From contig JAGOAJ010000018.1 in NCBI GenBank assembly GCA_017983955.1, positions 1-62,239 on the forward strand: DNA of 62,239 bases, read 5' to 3'. Both the position numbers and the translations under genes were made by a program. Source of the stretch: Burkholderiaceae bacterium (GTDB lineage Bacteria; Pseudomonadota; Gammaproteobacteria; Burkholderiales; Burkholderiaceae_B). The notes beneath the pieces were generated by a model. The model made no database searches. It was not told the origin of the DNA and worked only from the letters and a program-made list of their open reading frames with translations. Positions 10,178 through 19,923 of the stretch are shown piece after piece. Within the stretch, counting starts at the first letter, position 1; each line of letters begins with the position of its first letter.

Positions 10178-11209
10178 ATGAATACCCCGAAGAAACTATT
10201 CAGCGCCCTGATCGTTACCCTGGGTTTAAGCACCAGCGCATGGGCGCAGGAAACCACTACGCTACGTTTATCCAACTGGCTGCCGCCCAGCCACTTCATC
10301 GTGCAGGAAATGCTTACCCCCTGGGCCGCCGATGTCGAGCAGGCTACAGAAGGAAGAGTCAAGGTCGAATTCATCAATGCCTTGGGCAAACCAGCGTCCC
10401 ACCTGGACCTGGTGCGTAACGGCGTAGCCGACGTCGCTATGTCGGTCCATACGTACACGTCCTCCCGTTTTCCCTTGGTGGAATTTGCCGAGCTGCCTTT
10501 CACGGTAGACAGTGGTGAAATCAACTCTGTCGCCTACTGGCGCACCTATCAAAAATACATGCTTGATGCCAATGAACACAAAGGCATCAAGCTGTTAGGC
10601 ACCTGGACCAGCCCGGCCAGCGTGATTTTCACGACCAAAGAAAGTGTGAAGGCACTGGCCGACCTTAACGGCTTGAAGCTACGCTCACCCAGCCCAATAT
10701 TCGATGCCATAGGAGCCCAGCTAGGTGCGACCATGCTGAATGCACCTGCTTCGGAAAGCTATGAAATGCTATCACGCGGCGTGATTGATGGCCTCTACTT
10801 CCAGCATGACCAGATCGCCAACTTCAATCTACAAAAACTGGTTAAAAATGTGGTGGTCGTCGATGGCGGCTTCGGACACTCCAGCCAGTATCTGTTCATG
10901 AATCAGAAAAAATGGGACGCTATCAGCAAAGCTGACCAAGCCGCTATCGACAAAGTCTCCGGTGAACACGTAGCGCGCACCTTTGGTCGAAAATGGAATC
11001 AGGCGGAAATTGCCGCCATTAAGTCCGTTGCTGACGCTGGTGTAAAAACCGTGCAAATTCAAGGTGCGGAATTGGATGGGCTAAAAGCCAAATTGGCGTT
11101 TCTGGAAACCGACTGGATCGCAGCCGCCAACAAGAAAAATGTGGATGGTAAGGCGGCCCTAGCCTATTACCACGAACAAATTGCCGAGCTAAAAAAAGCG
11201 ACAGACTAA
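10178..11209 (+). CDS. TRAP transporter substrate-binding protein (DctP family)
   Basis: A 343-residue periplasmic binding protein with a signal peptide cut after AWA (residue 23). The segment DLNGLKLRSPSP contains the arginine that pairs with the substrate carboxylate in most DctP proteins, and SYEMLSRGVIDGLYFQHDQI is the usual hinge region. An organic or keto acid is the likely cargo; the exact compound cannot be inferred because no catabolic genes sit in the operon. The 23-base gap after dctM holds an AAAGGA ribosome site. Confidence 0.93.
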   Translation: MNTPKKLFSALIVTLGLSTSAWAQETTTLRLSNWLPPSHFIVQEMLTPWAADVEQATEGRVKVEFINALGKPASHLDLVRNGVADVAMSVHTYTSSRFPLVEFAELPFTVDSGEINSVAYWRTYQKYMLDANEHKGIKLLGTWTSPASVIFTTKESVKALADLNGLKLRSPSPIFDAIGAQLGATMLNAPASESYEMLSRGVIDGLYFQHDQIANFNLQKLVKNVVVVDGGFGHSSQYLFMNQKKWDAISKADQAAIDKVSGEHVARTFGRKWNQAEIAAIKSVADAGVKTVQIQGAELDGLKAKLAFLETDWIAAANKKNVDGKAALAYYHEQIAELKKATD

Positions 11210-11380
11210 GGTAGATGCGGTCAGCACAACGGCCGCATGATTACGCTTGGATACGGGATGGCAGTACCAGATAGCCAAGTATCGCTCTATGGCACCCCAT
11301 CCCGTGTTAAAACCGACACTAGCCAACGTGAACCCTCACGAATAAGTTAGCACCTATCTACATTGTCGGATCTTACGCCT

Positions 11381-14206
11381 ATGTCAGCCTTATTTCCCCG
11401 TATTTTTTCACGCCTTGCTGTCTTGCTGACCGTCGGGTTTCTTCCCCTACCATCCATCGCCCAAACCTTGCCCCCAGGGGTAAGCGCAGGCCCTAGTGTC
11501 GAAGGCGTAACCGAGTACACGCTGGACAACGGCCTGAAGGTGTTGCTGGCGCCAGACGACTCCAAACCCAACACTACGGTCAATATGACCTACTTGGTGG
11601 GCGCCAGACACGAAAACTATGGCCAAACCGGCATGGCCCACCTGCTGGAACACATGCTGTTCCGCGGCACCCCCACCATCAGCAACGCCCTGGGGGAATT
11701 CTCCAAACGTGGACTGCAGGCCAATGGCTCTACCAGCAGCGACCGCACCAACTATTACGCCAGCTTTGCCGCCAGCCCTGAAACCCTGGACTGGTATATC
11801 AAATGGCAAGCTGACGCGATGGTGAACTCGCTAATATTGCGCAAAGACCTGGACGCTGAAATGACCGTGGTCCGCAATGAAATGGAACGTGGGGAAAACA
11901 GCCCCTTCCAGATGTTGTTGCAGAAAATGCAGGCCACCGCCTACCAATGGCATAACTACGGCCATAGCACGATAGGTGCAAGGTCAGATGTTGAAAATGT
12001 GGATATTGCACAGCTAAAGGCCTTTTATACCCTGCATTACCAGCCAGATAATGCCGTGCTGATTGTATCGGGCCAGTTTGATCCCGACACGACGCTAACG
12101 ACCATCGCTAAGGCATTCCTGCCCATACCCAAGCCCACCCGCGTCCTACCCCCTGAATACACTATAGAGCCCGTCCAGGACGGCGAACGCCAGGTCACGC
12201 TGCGTCGCCACGGCGGCAGCCCCCTGATTGCCGCGCTATTTCATGCCCCGGCAGCGGGCAGCCCGGACTTTAGCGCACTGGACTTGGGCGTCAGCATACT
12301 GGCTGATACGCCATCTGGCCGCCTGTACCATAAACTTGTGGGCAATAAACTTAGCACCGATGTATTCGGCTTTGCCGCCGGCCTGTATCAGCCCGGTTAT
12401 GTTTTCTTTGGTGCGCAGCTGGAACCCGGCATGGACCAGGATCTGGCCCTGAAAACCCTGGATGACACGCTGGCCTCTGTCGCCACCGACCCTTTTGTAC
12501 AAGCCGACCTGGATCGCATACGCAACAAATGGCTGACCAGTTGGTCGCAAACGTTTGCCGATCCCGTCAACCTGGCGGGCGCATTATCTGAATCCGCTGC
12601 CGAAGGCGATTGGCGCCTGTTCTTTTTACAGCGCGATCGGGTGGAAACCATGAAGCTGGAGGATGTACAACAAGCCACAGCCAACTGGCTGGTTGCCAGC
12701 AACCGTACCGATGGCCTGTACATACCTACAGAAAATCCCGTACGGGCGCCAACCCCCGCAGTGATTTCCCTGCCAGACATTCTGAAAGACTATAAAGGCA
12801 AAAAAGTAGACGCCATTGCGGCTGCCTTTGACCCCAGTCCGTCCAACATCGACGCCAGCACCCAAATTACTCACCTACCCATGCCCAATGGTCAGCTAGA
12901 CCTGGCTCTGTTGCCCAAGGCCACGCGCGGCAACCGTGTCGAGGCTCGTCTATTGATACAGTTTGGCGATGTAGATAGCCTTAAGGGCCAGCGCAACGTT
13001 GCCTCCGCGGTCACTTCATTGCTGGATCATGGCACCCACCAGATGTCGCGCCAGGAAATTCAGGACCGCTACGATGCCCTGGAGGCCGAGGTCAGCTATG
13101 GCGGCGATGCCTCTACCCTGGTCATAGGCCTGTCCACCACCCATAAGCACCTGCCTGAACTGGTCCAGCTAGTGCTGCACATTGCCCGGGAAGCTAGCTT
13201 TCCGGCCAATGAACTGGCCGAATACCAACGTCAGGTCAACACCAGCATCAAAAATGCCATGGCCGAACCCAACGCCCTGGCTTCACGTGCCCTGTCACGC
13301 CATGAACAACCCTGGGCTCGCGACGACGTACGTTACACCCCAACCTTTGACGAGGCCCTGGAAGAAGCTGCAGCGCTGACCCCAGAGACTTTGAAAGCCT
13401 TCCATCGACGTTTTTACGGCGCGGGGACTGTACGCTTTTCTGCCGTTGGCGATTTTGATCCAACAGCCGTTACCACCTCGTTAAAAACCGGTTTGCAAGG
13501 CTGGAGCAAAGCGCCTGCCTACAAGCGTATCTCCCATCCCTGGTATCCCGTAACGCCCGAGGCCTTTGTCATTAATACCCCAGACAAGGCCAATGCCTTC
13601 TATATGATGACATTGCCCCTGAAACGCCAGGACAGCGATGCCGACTTCCCTGCCCTGTACCTGGCCAACTACTTGCTGGGTGGTTCGGAAACCTCGCGTT
13701 TATGGAATCGGGTCAGGGTGCAGGACGGTCTGTCGTACAACGTGCGCAGCAGTCTTAGCATTTCATCTTACGAAGCGTCGGGACTCTGGACCATTTACGC
13801 CATCCTGGCACCAGAAAACGCCCAACGACTGACGTCAGCCGTGCACCAGGAACTGGAGCGTGTCATCAAGGACGGCTATACCGAGACTGAAATCCAGGAA
13901 GGCGTCACCGCCCTGCTCAACTATCGCAAACTGGCCCGTACTGCAGACGATGTATTGGCATCGACCTGGATGAGCTATATCCAGCAAGACCGTAGTTTTG
14001 CCTGGTCCCAGCAGATAGATGATGCCTTGAGCAAACTGACCGCAGATCAGGTAAACCAAGCCGTCAGGGCCGCGCTGGACATCGCCCAGTTCAGTACAGC
14101 GATGGCTGCAGATAGCGCCAAAACCCAGGCCACAGAAGCGGCAGCCACACCAGCTGTTACGGCGACCAGCACAGAGGCCACCCAGCCTGCGGCCACCGTC
14201 GACTAG
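11381..14206 (+). CDS. M16 family zinc metallopeptidase, two-module, exported
   Basis: A 941-residue secreted insulinase/pitrilysin-type protease. A signal peptide ends near SIAQ (residue 28). The zinc site HLLEH is at residues 87-91 (inverted HxxEH) with the distal glutamate in NEMERGENSPFQ about 75 residues on. The C-terminal half is a second M16 module with no HxxEH, as expected of the inactive half; many bacteria encode the halves as two genes, here they are one chain. The last 35 residues are an Ala/Thr/Glu-rich tail. An in-frame TTG lies six codons upstream, but the ATG at 11381 is preferred. It stands alone with a bidirectional terminator. Confidence 0.93.
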   Translation: MSALFPRIFSRLAVLLTVGFLPLPSIAQTLPPGVSAGPSVEGVTEYTLDNGLKVLLAPDDSKPNTTVNMTYLVGARHENYGQTGMAHLLEHMLFRGTPTISNALGEFSKRGLQANGSTSSDRTNYYASFAASPETLDWYIKWQADAMVNSLILRKDLDAEMTVVRNEMERGENSPFQMLLQKMQATAYQWHNYGHSTIGARSDVENVDIAQLKAFYTLHYQPDNAVLIVSGQFDPDTTLTTIAKAFLPIPKPTRVLPPEYTIEPVQDGERQVTLRRHGGSPLIAALFHAPAAGSPDFSALDLGVSILADTPSGRLYHKLVGNKLSTDVFGFAAGLYQPGYVFFGAQLEPGMDQDLALKTLDDTLASVATDPFVQADLDRIRNKWLTSWSQTFADPVNLAGALSESAAEGDWRLFFLQRDRVETMKLEDVQQATANWLVASNRTDGLYIPTENPVRAPTPAVISLPDILKDYKGKKVDAIAAAFDPSPSNIDASTQITHLPMPNGQLDLALLPKATRGNRVEARLLIQFGDVDSLKGQRNVASAVTSLLDHGTHQMSRQEIQDRYDALEAEVSYGGDASTLVIGLSTTHKHLPELVQLVLHIAREASFPANELAEYQRQVNTSIKNAMAEPNALASRALSRHEQPWARDDVRYTPTFDEALEEAAALTPETLKAFHRRFYGAGTVRFSAVGDFDPTAVTTSLKTGLQGWSKAPAYKRISHPWYPVTPEAFVINTPDKANAFYMMTLPLKRQDSDADFPALYLANYLLGGSETSRLWNRVRVQDGLSYNVRSSLSISSYEASGLWTIYAILAPENAQRLTSAVHQELERVIKDGYTETEIQEGVTALLNYRKLARTADDVLASTWMSYIQQDRSFAWSQQIDDALSKLTADQVNQAVRAALDIAQFSTAMAADSAKTQATEAAATPAVTATSTEATQPAATVD

Positions 14207-14249
14207 CAGCGTGGGCCTGGTCGGCCCGCACTGCTTCATGCCTGAAAAC

Positions 14250-14290
14250 AAAATGGCCGCACTATAACTACATAGTGCGGCCATTTTTTT
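14250..14290. terminator. Bidirectional terminator between M16 peptidase and dnaJ
   Basis: ATGGCCGCACTAT pairs perfectly with ATAGTGCGGCCAT around a six-base loop, with a run of A on one side and seven T on the other. It can serve the peptidase gene (plus) and dnaJ (minus). Confidence 0.93.
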
Positions 14291-14302
14291 CTACGTCAGA
14301 GA

Positions 14303-15430
14303 TTAACTGAAAAAGCTTTTTACCCTATCCGTCCATGACTGGCTTTTAGGCGAGTGCTTTTCACCGCCAGACTGCAAGGACGTTTCGAACTGCTGCAATA
14401 TTTTGCGCTGTTCTTCGGTCAACCGCACTGGCGTTTCCACCACGACGTGACAATACAAGTCGCCAGGATAGCTGGACCGTATGCCGCGTATGCCTTTGCC
14501 ACGCAAGCGGAAGGTTTTTCCGGTTTGCGTACCTTCAGGTATGGTGATTTCACCCCGACCAGCCAAGGTAGGCACTTCCAGCTCGCCACCCAGCGCTGCC
14601 GTAGTAAACGGTATGGTCAGTTCGCAGTGCAGATCCTCGCCTTCGCGCTGGAAAATACCGTGCGGCTTAAGGTGAATTTCCACATACAGATCCCCGGAAG
14701 GACCGCCATTGACACCAGGCTCACCGTTGCCGGTAGACCGTATGCGCATGCCGTCATCTATACCCGCAGGAATCTTCACCTGCAGGGTTTTATTCTTGCG
14801 CAAGCGCCCTACGCCATCGCAGGCATTACAAGGATCGGAAATTTCCTTGCCCGAACCGTGACAGGTGGGGCAGGTTTGCTGCACGCTGAAAAAACCCTGC
14901 TGCATGCGTACCGCGCCATGACCATCGCAGGTATGACAGGTCTTGGGTTGGGTGCCAGGCTTGGCACCGGAACCGTGACACACTTCACAGTTTTCCCAGC
15001 TAGGTACGCGGATTTCCGTGTCAAAGCCGTTAGCAGCTTGCTCTAGGCTAATTTCCAAGGTGTATTTAAGATCGGCACCCCGGTAGACCTGAGGTCCACC
15101 ACCACCGCCGCCTCGGCGGCCACCACCAAAAATTTCGCCAAAGATATCACCAAAGGCATCGGCGAAGCCTGCTCCGCCCATGCCGCCGCCTGCATTCGCA
15201 TTCGGATCAACGCCAGCGTGACCAAAGCGATCATATGCCGCGCGCTTTTGCTCGTCAGAGAGCATCTCGTAGGCCTCTTTGGCCTCTTTGAATTTCTCTT
15301 CTGATTCTTTGCTGTCGGGGTTGCGATCAGGGTGGTACTTCATCGCCAACCTGCGATAAGCTTTTTTTAGCTCGTCATCGGATGCGTTTTTAGCAACACC
15401 CAGGATTTCATAAAAGTCGCGTTTTGCCAT
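14303..15430 (-). CDS. dnaJ: Chaperone DnaJ (Hsp40)
   Basis: Co-chaperone that delivers unfolded clients to DnaK and stimulates its ATPase. The 375 residues show the full type-I layout: J-domain with HPD at residues 33-35, Gly/Phe-rich linker (about 76-115), four zinc-binding repeats [24 protein letters not shown] and CNACDGVG, then the client-binding C-terminal domains. It lies 103 bases after dnaK in the same direction and probably shares its heat-shock promoter; a weak hairpin at 15481-15512 in the gap could reduce read-through. Confidence 0.98.
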   Translation of the reverse strand: MAKRDFYEILGVAKNASDDELKKAYRRLAMKYHPDRNPDSKESEEKFKEAKEAYEMLSDEQKRAAYDRFGHAGVDPNANAGGGMGGAGFADAFGDIFGEIFGGGRRGGGGGGPQVYRGADLKYTLEISLEQAANGFDTEIRVPSWENCEVCHGSGAKPGTQPKTCHTCDGHGAVRMQQGFFSVQQTCPTCHGSGKEISDPCNACDGVGRLRKNKTLQVKIPAGIDDGMRIRSTGNGEPGVNGGPSGDLYVEIHLKPHGIFQREGEDLHCELTIPFTTAALGGELEVPTLAGRGEITIPEGTQTGKTFRLRGKGIRGIRSSYPGDLYCHVVVETPVRLTEEQRKILQQFETSLQSGGEKHSPKSQSWTDRVKSFFS

Positions 15431-15533
15431 TTGAATTGCTTACGTTTAAGACGCCTGCTTGTGTCAGACAGAACAAGAATGCCCGACTCCCGGCATAATC
15501 CAGAAATCGGGCGAGAACCGCTACAAACAGACT

Positions 15534-17456
15534 TTATTGGTCGCGCTTAACTTCTTTAAAGTCAGCATCGACAACATCGTCATCAGCGGGGCTGGCAGCA
15601 TCTGCGCCAGGCTGTGCTTCAGCTTGTGCCTGCATATCGGCGTACATCTTTTCGCCCAGCTTCATGGCAGCGGTATTCAGCGCCTCGACTTTGGCGTCGA
15701 TAGCGGCCTTGTCGCTGTCTTCTTTCAAAGCAGCCTCGACTTCCGTAATGGCAGTCTCAATGGCTTCCTTGTCAGCGGCTTCAAGCTTGTCGCCGTACTC
15801 TTCCAGCGACTTGCGGGTAGAGTGCACCAGACCATCGGCTGCGTTACGCGCCAAGGCCAGTTCGGCCACGCGGTGGTCCTCTTCAGCATTGGCTTCGGCG
15901 TCCTTGACCATGCGTTCAACTTCCTCGTCCGTCAAGCCAGAGTTGGCCTTGATGGTGATCTTGTTTTCCTTGCCTGTGCCCTTGTCTTTTGCAGACACAT
16001 GCAAGATACCGTTAGCGTCGATATCGAAGGTAACCTCGATTTGCGGCGTGCCACGGGTTGAGGGCGGTATGCCTTCAAGGTTGAACTCGCCCAGACCCTT
16101 GTTACCGGCAGCAATTTCACGCTCGCCTTGGAACACCTTAATGGTGACCGCTGGCTGGTTATCGTCAGCCGTGGAAAACACCTGCGAGAACCGGGTAGGT
16201 ATGGTGGTGTTTTTCTGGATCATTTTGGTCATGACGCCACCCAGGGTTTCAATACCCAGGGACAGCGGAGTCACGTCCAGCAACAGTACGTCGGTACGAT
16301 CACCAGCCAGGACGGAGCCCTGTATGGCGGCACCAGCGGCTACCGCTTCGTCGGGGTGCACGTCTTTACGGGGTTCTTTACCGAAGAACTCCTGAACTTT
16401 CTCTTGTACCTTGGGCATGCGTGTCATGCCACCAACCAGAATCACGTCGTCGATTTCCGAGACCTTGATGCCAGCGTCCTTGATAGCGATGCGGCAAGGC
16501 TCCATGGTGCGATCAATCAGGTCCTCAACCAGCGCTTCGAGTTTGGCACGCGTCATTTTCAGGTTCAGGTGCTTAGGACCTGAAGCATCGGCCGTGATGT
16601 AAGGCAGGTTGATGTCGGTTTGCTGAGCAGACGACAGTTCAATCTTGGCTTTTTCAGCGGATTCTTTCAGACGCTGCAATGCCAATACGTCTTTGGACAG
16701 ATCGACGCCGCTTTCTTTCTTGAACTCATCAATGATGTATTGAATGATGCGCTGGTCGAAGTCTTCGCCGCCCAGGAATGTATCGCCGTTGGTGGACAAC
16801 ACTTCGAACTGTTTCTCGCCATCGACATCGGCAATTTCAATGATGGAGACGTCAAACGTACCACCGCCCAAGTCATAAACGACAATTTTGCGGTCGCCCT
16901 TGGTGGACTTGTCCATACCGAACGCCAAAGCAGCAGCGGTAGGTTCGTTGATAATGCGCTTAACTTCCAAACCGGCAATACGGCCAGCGTCTTTGGTGGC
17001 CTGACGCTGTGCGTCGTTAAAGTAAGCTGGCACAGTAATAACGGCTTCAGTGACTTCCTCGCCCAGGTAGTCTTCAGCGGTCTTTTTCATTTTGCGCAAG
17101 ACATCGGCCGAAACTTGGGGAGGTGCCAACTGTTTGCCTTGGGCTTCTACCCAAGCGTCGCCGTTGTCGGCCTTGATGATGCGGTAAGGCATCAGTTCTA
17201 TGTCTTTTTGAACCGCTTTTTCATCAAACTTACGACCTATAAGGCGTTTGACGGCATACAGCGTGTTCTTGGGGTTGGTCACAGCCTGGCGTTTAGCCGG
17301 TGCACCGACCAGAACTTCGCCGTCGGGCATGTAAGCCACGATGGAAGGCGTAGTACGCGTACCTTCGGCGTTGTCAATAATGTGGGGTGTTTTTCCATCG
17401 AGTACGGCAACACAGCTGTTGGTCGTACCCAAGTCAATACCAATAATTCTACCCAT
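15534..17456 (-). CDS. dnaK: Chaperone DnaK (Hsp70)
   Basis: ATP-dependent chaperone, 640 residues, near the length of E. coli DnaK (638). The phosphate-1 motif [10 protein letters not shown] opens the protein; [11 protein letters not shown] and the [10 protein letters not shown] adenosine region follow, then the linker [11 protein letters not shown] and the substrate domain. The C-terminal tail ends in an acidic [12 protein letters not shown], the usual EEVKD-like end. I placed the start at the ATG at 17456 ([10 protein letters not shown]) rather than five codons earlier, because it fits the family and has an AGG site eight bases ahead. A sigma-32 promoter lies about 55 bases upstream. Confidence 0.98.
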   Translation of the reverse strand: MGRIIGIDLGTTNSCVAVLDGKTPHIIDNAEGTRTTPSIVAYMPDGEVLVGAPAKRQAVTNPKNTLYAVKRLIGRKFDEKAVQKDIELMPYRIIKADNGDAWVEAQGKQLAPPQVSADVLRKMKKTAEDYLGEEVTEAVITVPAYFNDAQRQATKDAGRIAGLEVKRIINEPTAAALAFGMDKSTKGDRKIVVYDLGGGTFDVSIIEIADVDGEKQFEVLSTNGDTFLGGEDFDQRIIQYIIDEFKKESGVDLSKDVLALQRLKESAEKAKIELSSAQQTDINLPYITADASGPKHLNLKMTRAKLEALVEDLIDRTMEPCRIAIKDAGIKVSEIDDVILVGGMTRMPKVQEKVQEFFGKEPRKDVHPDEAVAAGAAIQGSVLAGDRTDVLLLDVTPLSLGIETLGGVMTKMIQKNTTIPTRFSQVFSTADDNQPAVTIKVFQGEREIAAGNKGLGEFNLEGIPPSTRGTPQIEVTFDIDANGILHVSAKDKGTGKENKITIKANSGLTDEEVERMVKDAEANAEEDHRVAELALARNAADGLVHSTRKSLEEYGDKLEAADKEAIETAITEVEAALKEDSDKAAIDAKVEALNTAAMKLGEKMYADMQAQAEAQPGADAASPADDDVVDADFKEVKRDQ

Positions 17457-17508
17457 GATCTTTACCTGCAAAAAAATTTGATTAGTGAATAACTGCCTGA
17501 TGGGTCTT

Positions 17509-17536
17509 AAATGGGGATGTAGGCGATAATTTCAAG
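17509..17536 (-). promoter_or_regulatory. Sigma-32 (heat-shock) promoter of dnaK
   Basis: On the minus strand CTTGAAA (17536-17530), a 13-base spacer, then CCCCATTT (17516-17509): a perfect match to the RpoH consensus CTTGAAA-N11-16-CCCCATNT. Transcription would start about 45 bases before the dnaK ATG. Confidence 0.88.
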
Positions 17537-17583
17537 CCTTCCCCCTGTTTCTGTTAAGAAATCAGGCCATTACCTATAAGAAG

Positions 17584-18147
17584 TTAGGCGCCGCCGCCTG
17601 CTGAAACCATCACCAAAGCAGGTCGCAATACACGATCAGCAATGGTGTAGCCTTTTTGCAAGAGTTGGGCCACAGTGCCTTCTGGAAGTTCGGATGGCAC
17701 CGTAGAAATCGCCTGATGGACGTGCGGGTCGAACTTATCGCCCTGGGCTGGCGCTACTTCTTTCAGCAGATTGCGCTCGAAGGCCGAACTTAATTGCCGC
17801 AAAGTAGCTTCGACCCCTTCCTGCCAGGCCTGAGCGGTTTGCTCGGGCTGCGACAAGGCGGCCTCTAGGCTGTCCTTGACGGGAACCAAGCTTTCAGCAA
17901 AGGATTCGGTGCCAAACTTACGTGCCTTGGCCACGTCATCCTGTGCACGACGGCGTATGTTTTCCACTTCAGCGCGAGCACGCAGCAACTGGTCGTGATA
18001 GTCACTAACCTGCGCCTGCGCCTCAGCCAGCATTGTGGCCCAGTCTTCCTCTAGGGGCACCAGGGACTCGTTCACTTCCAGATGTTCTGAAGTATCCGTT
18101 GTCTCGTCTGGCTGCTTGGGATCCTGGGGTTGGTTGGGTGCCGACAT
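17584..18147 (-). CDS. grpE: Nucleotide exchange factor GrpE
   Basis: Homodimeric factor that removes ADP from DnaK. The 187 residues comprise an acidic, disordered N-terminus, a long coiled coil (about 40-95, with [17 protein letters not shown]), and the C-terminal beta domain with [10 protein letters not shown] and the closing [17 protein letters not shown] motif that defines GrpE. The ATG at 18147 has a GGAG ribosome site; an ATG-less extension of five codons upstream is unlikely. It precedes dnaK by 127 bases and has its own heat-shock promoter. Confidence 0.97.
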   Translation of the reverse strand: MSAPNQPQDPKQPDETTDTSEHLEVNESLVPLEEDWATMLAEAQAQVSDYHDQLLRARAEVENIRRRAQDDVAKARKFGTESFAESLVPVKDSLEAALSQPEQTAQAWQEGVEATLRQLSSAFERNLLKEVAPAQGDKFDPHVHQAISTVPSELPEGTVAQLLQKGYTIADRVLRPALVMVSAGGGA

Positions 18148-18184
18148 AAAAAATCTCCACATAACATGTCATTTAATTCAATTC

Positions 18185-18213
18185 AATAAAAATGAGGGCG
18201 TTTGCCCTCATTT
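18185..18213 (-). terminator. Terminator of the hemH/gamma-CA unit, overlapping the grpE promoter
   Basis: On the minus strand AAATGAGGGC pairs perfectly with GCCCTCATTT around a four-base AAAC loop, followed by TTATT, so it is a standard intrinsic terminator 35 bases after the gamma-CA-like gene. Its two arms are the spacer and the -10 element of the heat-shock promoter of grpE. Confidence 0.82.
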
Positions 18214-18217
18214 CAAG
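18190..18217 (-). promoter_or_regulatory. Sigma-32 promoter of grpE
   Basis: CTTGAAA (18217-18211 on the minus strand), a 13-base spacer, and CCTCATTT (18197-18190), one mismatch from CCCCATNT. Spacing is identical to that of the dnaK promoter. The start site would lie about 35 bases before the grpE ATG. Confidence 0.75.
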
Positions 18218-18247
18218 TCTTTACGTTCAAGTATGCTTTAAAAAAGC

Positions 18248-18808
18248 TTAGAACTCGTTCTGTATGCGTCGATACGCTTGCGCCAACGTGACATTGGTGT
18301 GGATCACGGACTCGGAAAATTCGCGTGCCGACTGAGGCACCGTCTTTAGCGAGCTAAGATCAGTGGCGCTAGTAACCACAGTGGCTGAAGGCAGATAAAA
18401 GCCCTCGGGGATGTCATGCCCATCCACCACGCAGTTATGTCTGACCACCGCGTTATCGGCAACGGTGCAGTTAAACAGTACCGAGTTGAAGCCTATGAAA
18501 ACATGATTGCCCACCACGCAAGGGCCGTGCACTATGGAGCGGTGCGCAATCGAGGTGTGCTCTCCGATGATGACCGCAGCGCCGTCTTTGGAGTGTATGA
18601 CCACGCCGTCCTGAATATTGGAGTTTGCGCCTATGACGATGGGCTCCATGTGACCCTCTTCGTCGACCTCGTCCGCCCGGATGACTGCATACGGTCCGAT
18701 AAAAACATGCTCGGCTACCGTGACCAGACCACACAGCACGGCCGTAGGGTCCACAAAGGCGGTCTCATGGACTACGGGGTAATCGCCCCTGGGATTCTTT
18801 CTTAGCAT
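18248..18808 (-). CDS. Gamma-carbonic-anhydrase-like left-handed beta-helix protein
   Basis: A 186-residue hexapeptide-repeat protein of the gamma carbonic anhydrase / YrdA-PaaY group, expected to form a trimer with zinc at the subunit faces. Repeats of the [LIV]-G-x4 type run from about residue 15 to 140. The three histidines expected for zinc are visible: VVIHSKDG, then IAHRSIVHGP. Whether it is a true carbonic anhydrase or a thioesterase-like relative cannot be decided. The ATG at 18808 sits 11 bases after hemH, so the two are co-transcribed; a terminator follows. Confidence 0.87.
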   Translation of the reverse strand: MLRKNPRGDYPVVHETAFVDPTAVLCGLVTVAEHVFIGPYAVIRADEVDEEGHMEPIVIGANSNIQDGVVIHSKDGAAVIIGEHTSIAHRSIVHGPCVVGNHVFIGFNSVLFNCTVADNAVVRHNCVVDGHDIPEGFYLPSATVVTSATDLSSLKTVPQSAREFSESVIHTNVTLAQAYRRIQNEF

Positions 18809-18819
18809 AGTGGTTCCGT

Positions 18820-19887
18820 TTATTTGGAGTTTGCTTGATTGGTCCAACCCGACAAATGGGTGGCAATCAAATCGGTAAGACCGGTAATCCATTCCGGGTC
18901 ATCGTTCAGACAAGGCAGATAGCGCAACTGCCGCCCACCGTCCTCCACAAAGGCATCACGACATTCGACTTGTATTTCCTCTAGGGTTTCCAGGCAATCT
19001 GCCAGAAAGCCTGGGCATATCACGTCCACCTGCTTAACCCCCTGCTTAGCCCAAGCCCTTAAGGTGGGCTCGGTATAGGGTTCCAACCATTGCGCCGCCC
19101 CAAAGCGGCTTTGAAATGACACGTGCAGTAAATCGCCATCGGCACCCAGACGCTGTTTTAACAAGGCTGCCGTTTCCATGCAATCACGGTGATACGGGTC
19201 ACCCTGTTCTATTGTACGGCGCGGCACGCCATGAAAGCTAAGTAATAAGCGTTCGGGCTTGCCATGGGCCGCCCAGTGCTCTTGGATTTGTCGAGCCAAT
19301 ACGTCGATATAGGCGGGCAAGTCATGGTAGCGTTTAATGAATCGCAGTTCGGGCTGGTTACGTTGACGGCGGGCCCAGGCGTTGACACTATCCACCACTG
19401 TGGCGGTCGTGCTTGCTGCATATTGCGGGTACAAGGGCACTGTCAGTATGCGCTCGCAACCCGCCGCCTTCAGCGCGTCCAGGCCAGCTGCGATCGACGG
19501 ATTACCATAACGCATGGCCAGTTCAACGCGGATATTTTGCTGCCCCAAAAGCTGCTGCACACCATCGGCTTGCGCCTGGCTATAAACCAGCAATGGCGAA
19601 CCTTGCTGCAGCCAGATGTCCTTATAACGCGGCGCCAGCGCGGAAGGCCGACGCGTCAAAATAAAGCCGCGCAAAATAATTTGCCAAAGCCACTGAGGAA
19701 TTTCAATAATGCGCGGATCGGATAAGAACTCAGCCAGATAGCGCCTGATGGCAGATGGGGTGGGCGCGTCAGGCGTGCCCAAATTAACCATCAACACCCC
19801 TATGGGGCCAGCCTCGCGCAAAGGCGGATTAGCGCTTAGCGCATGCTCGTCTACGGGCTCGGGCGCGTATGGCGATTTAAACAACAT
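18820..19887 (-). CDS. hemH: Ferrochelatase
   Basis: Inserts ferrous iron into protoporphyrin IX, the last step of haem synthesis, at the cytoplasmic membrane face. The 355 residues include the N-terminal GVLMVNLGTPDAPT signature, the catalytic His219 in SFHGVPRRT, and Glu300 in ADCLETLEEI. It is slightly longer than E. coli HemH (320) owing to an N-terminal extension of about 28 residues, which is common in Burkholderiales. It lies between hrcA and the gamma-CA-like gene in one run of minus-strand genes. Confidence 0.96.
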   Translation of the reverse strand: MLFKSPYAPEPVDEHALSANPPLREAGPIGVLMVNLGTPDAPTPSAIRRYLAEFLSDPRIIEIPQWLWQIILRGFILTRRPSALAPRYKDIWLQQGSPLLVYSQAQADGVQQLLGQQNIRVELAMRYGNPSIAAGLDALKAAGCERILTVPLYPQYAASTTATVVDSVNAWARRQRNQPELRFIKRYHDLPAYIDVLARQIQEHWAAHGKPERLLLSFHGVPRRTIEQGDPYHRDCMETAALLKQRLGADGDLLHVSFQSRFGAAQWLEPYTEPTLRAWAKQGVKQVDVICPGFLADCLETLEEIQVECRDAFVEDGGRQLRYLPCLNDDPEWITGLTDLIATHLSGWTNQANSK

Positions 19888-19923
19888 ATGTATTCAGAAT
19901 CCAGTTGGGCGGTAAGCAGCCGT

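Noticed and set aside
11253-11305. ACGGGATGG/CCATCCCGT inverted repeat after dctP as a terminator
   Set aside because: The loop is 35 bases and no T-run follows; noted only as a weak structure.
15481-15512. GCCCGA/TCGGGC hairpin between dnaK and dnaJ as a full terminator
   Set aside because: A six-base stem with a 20-base loop and no T-run; at most a partial attenuator.
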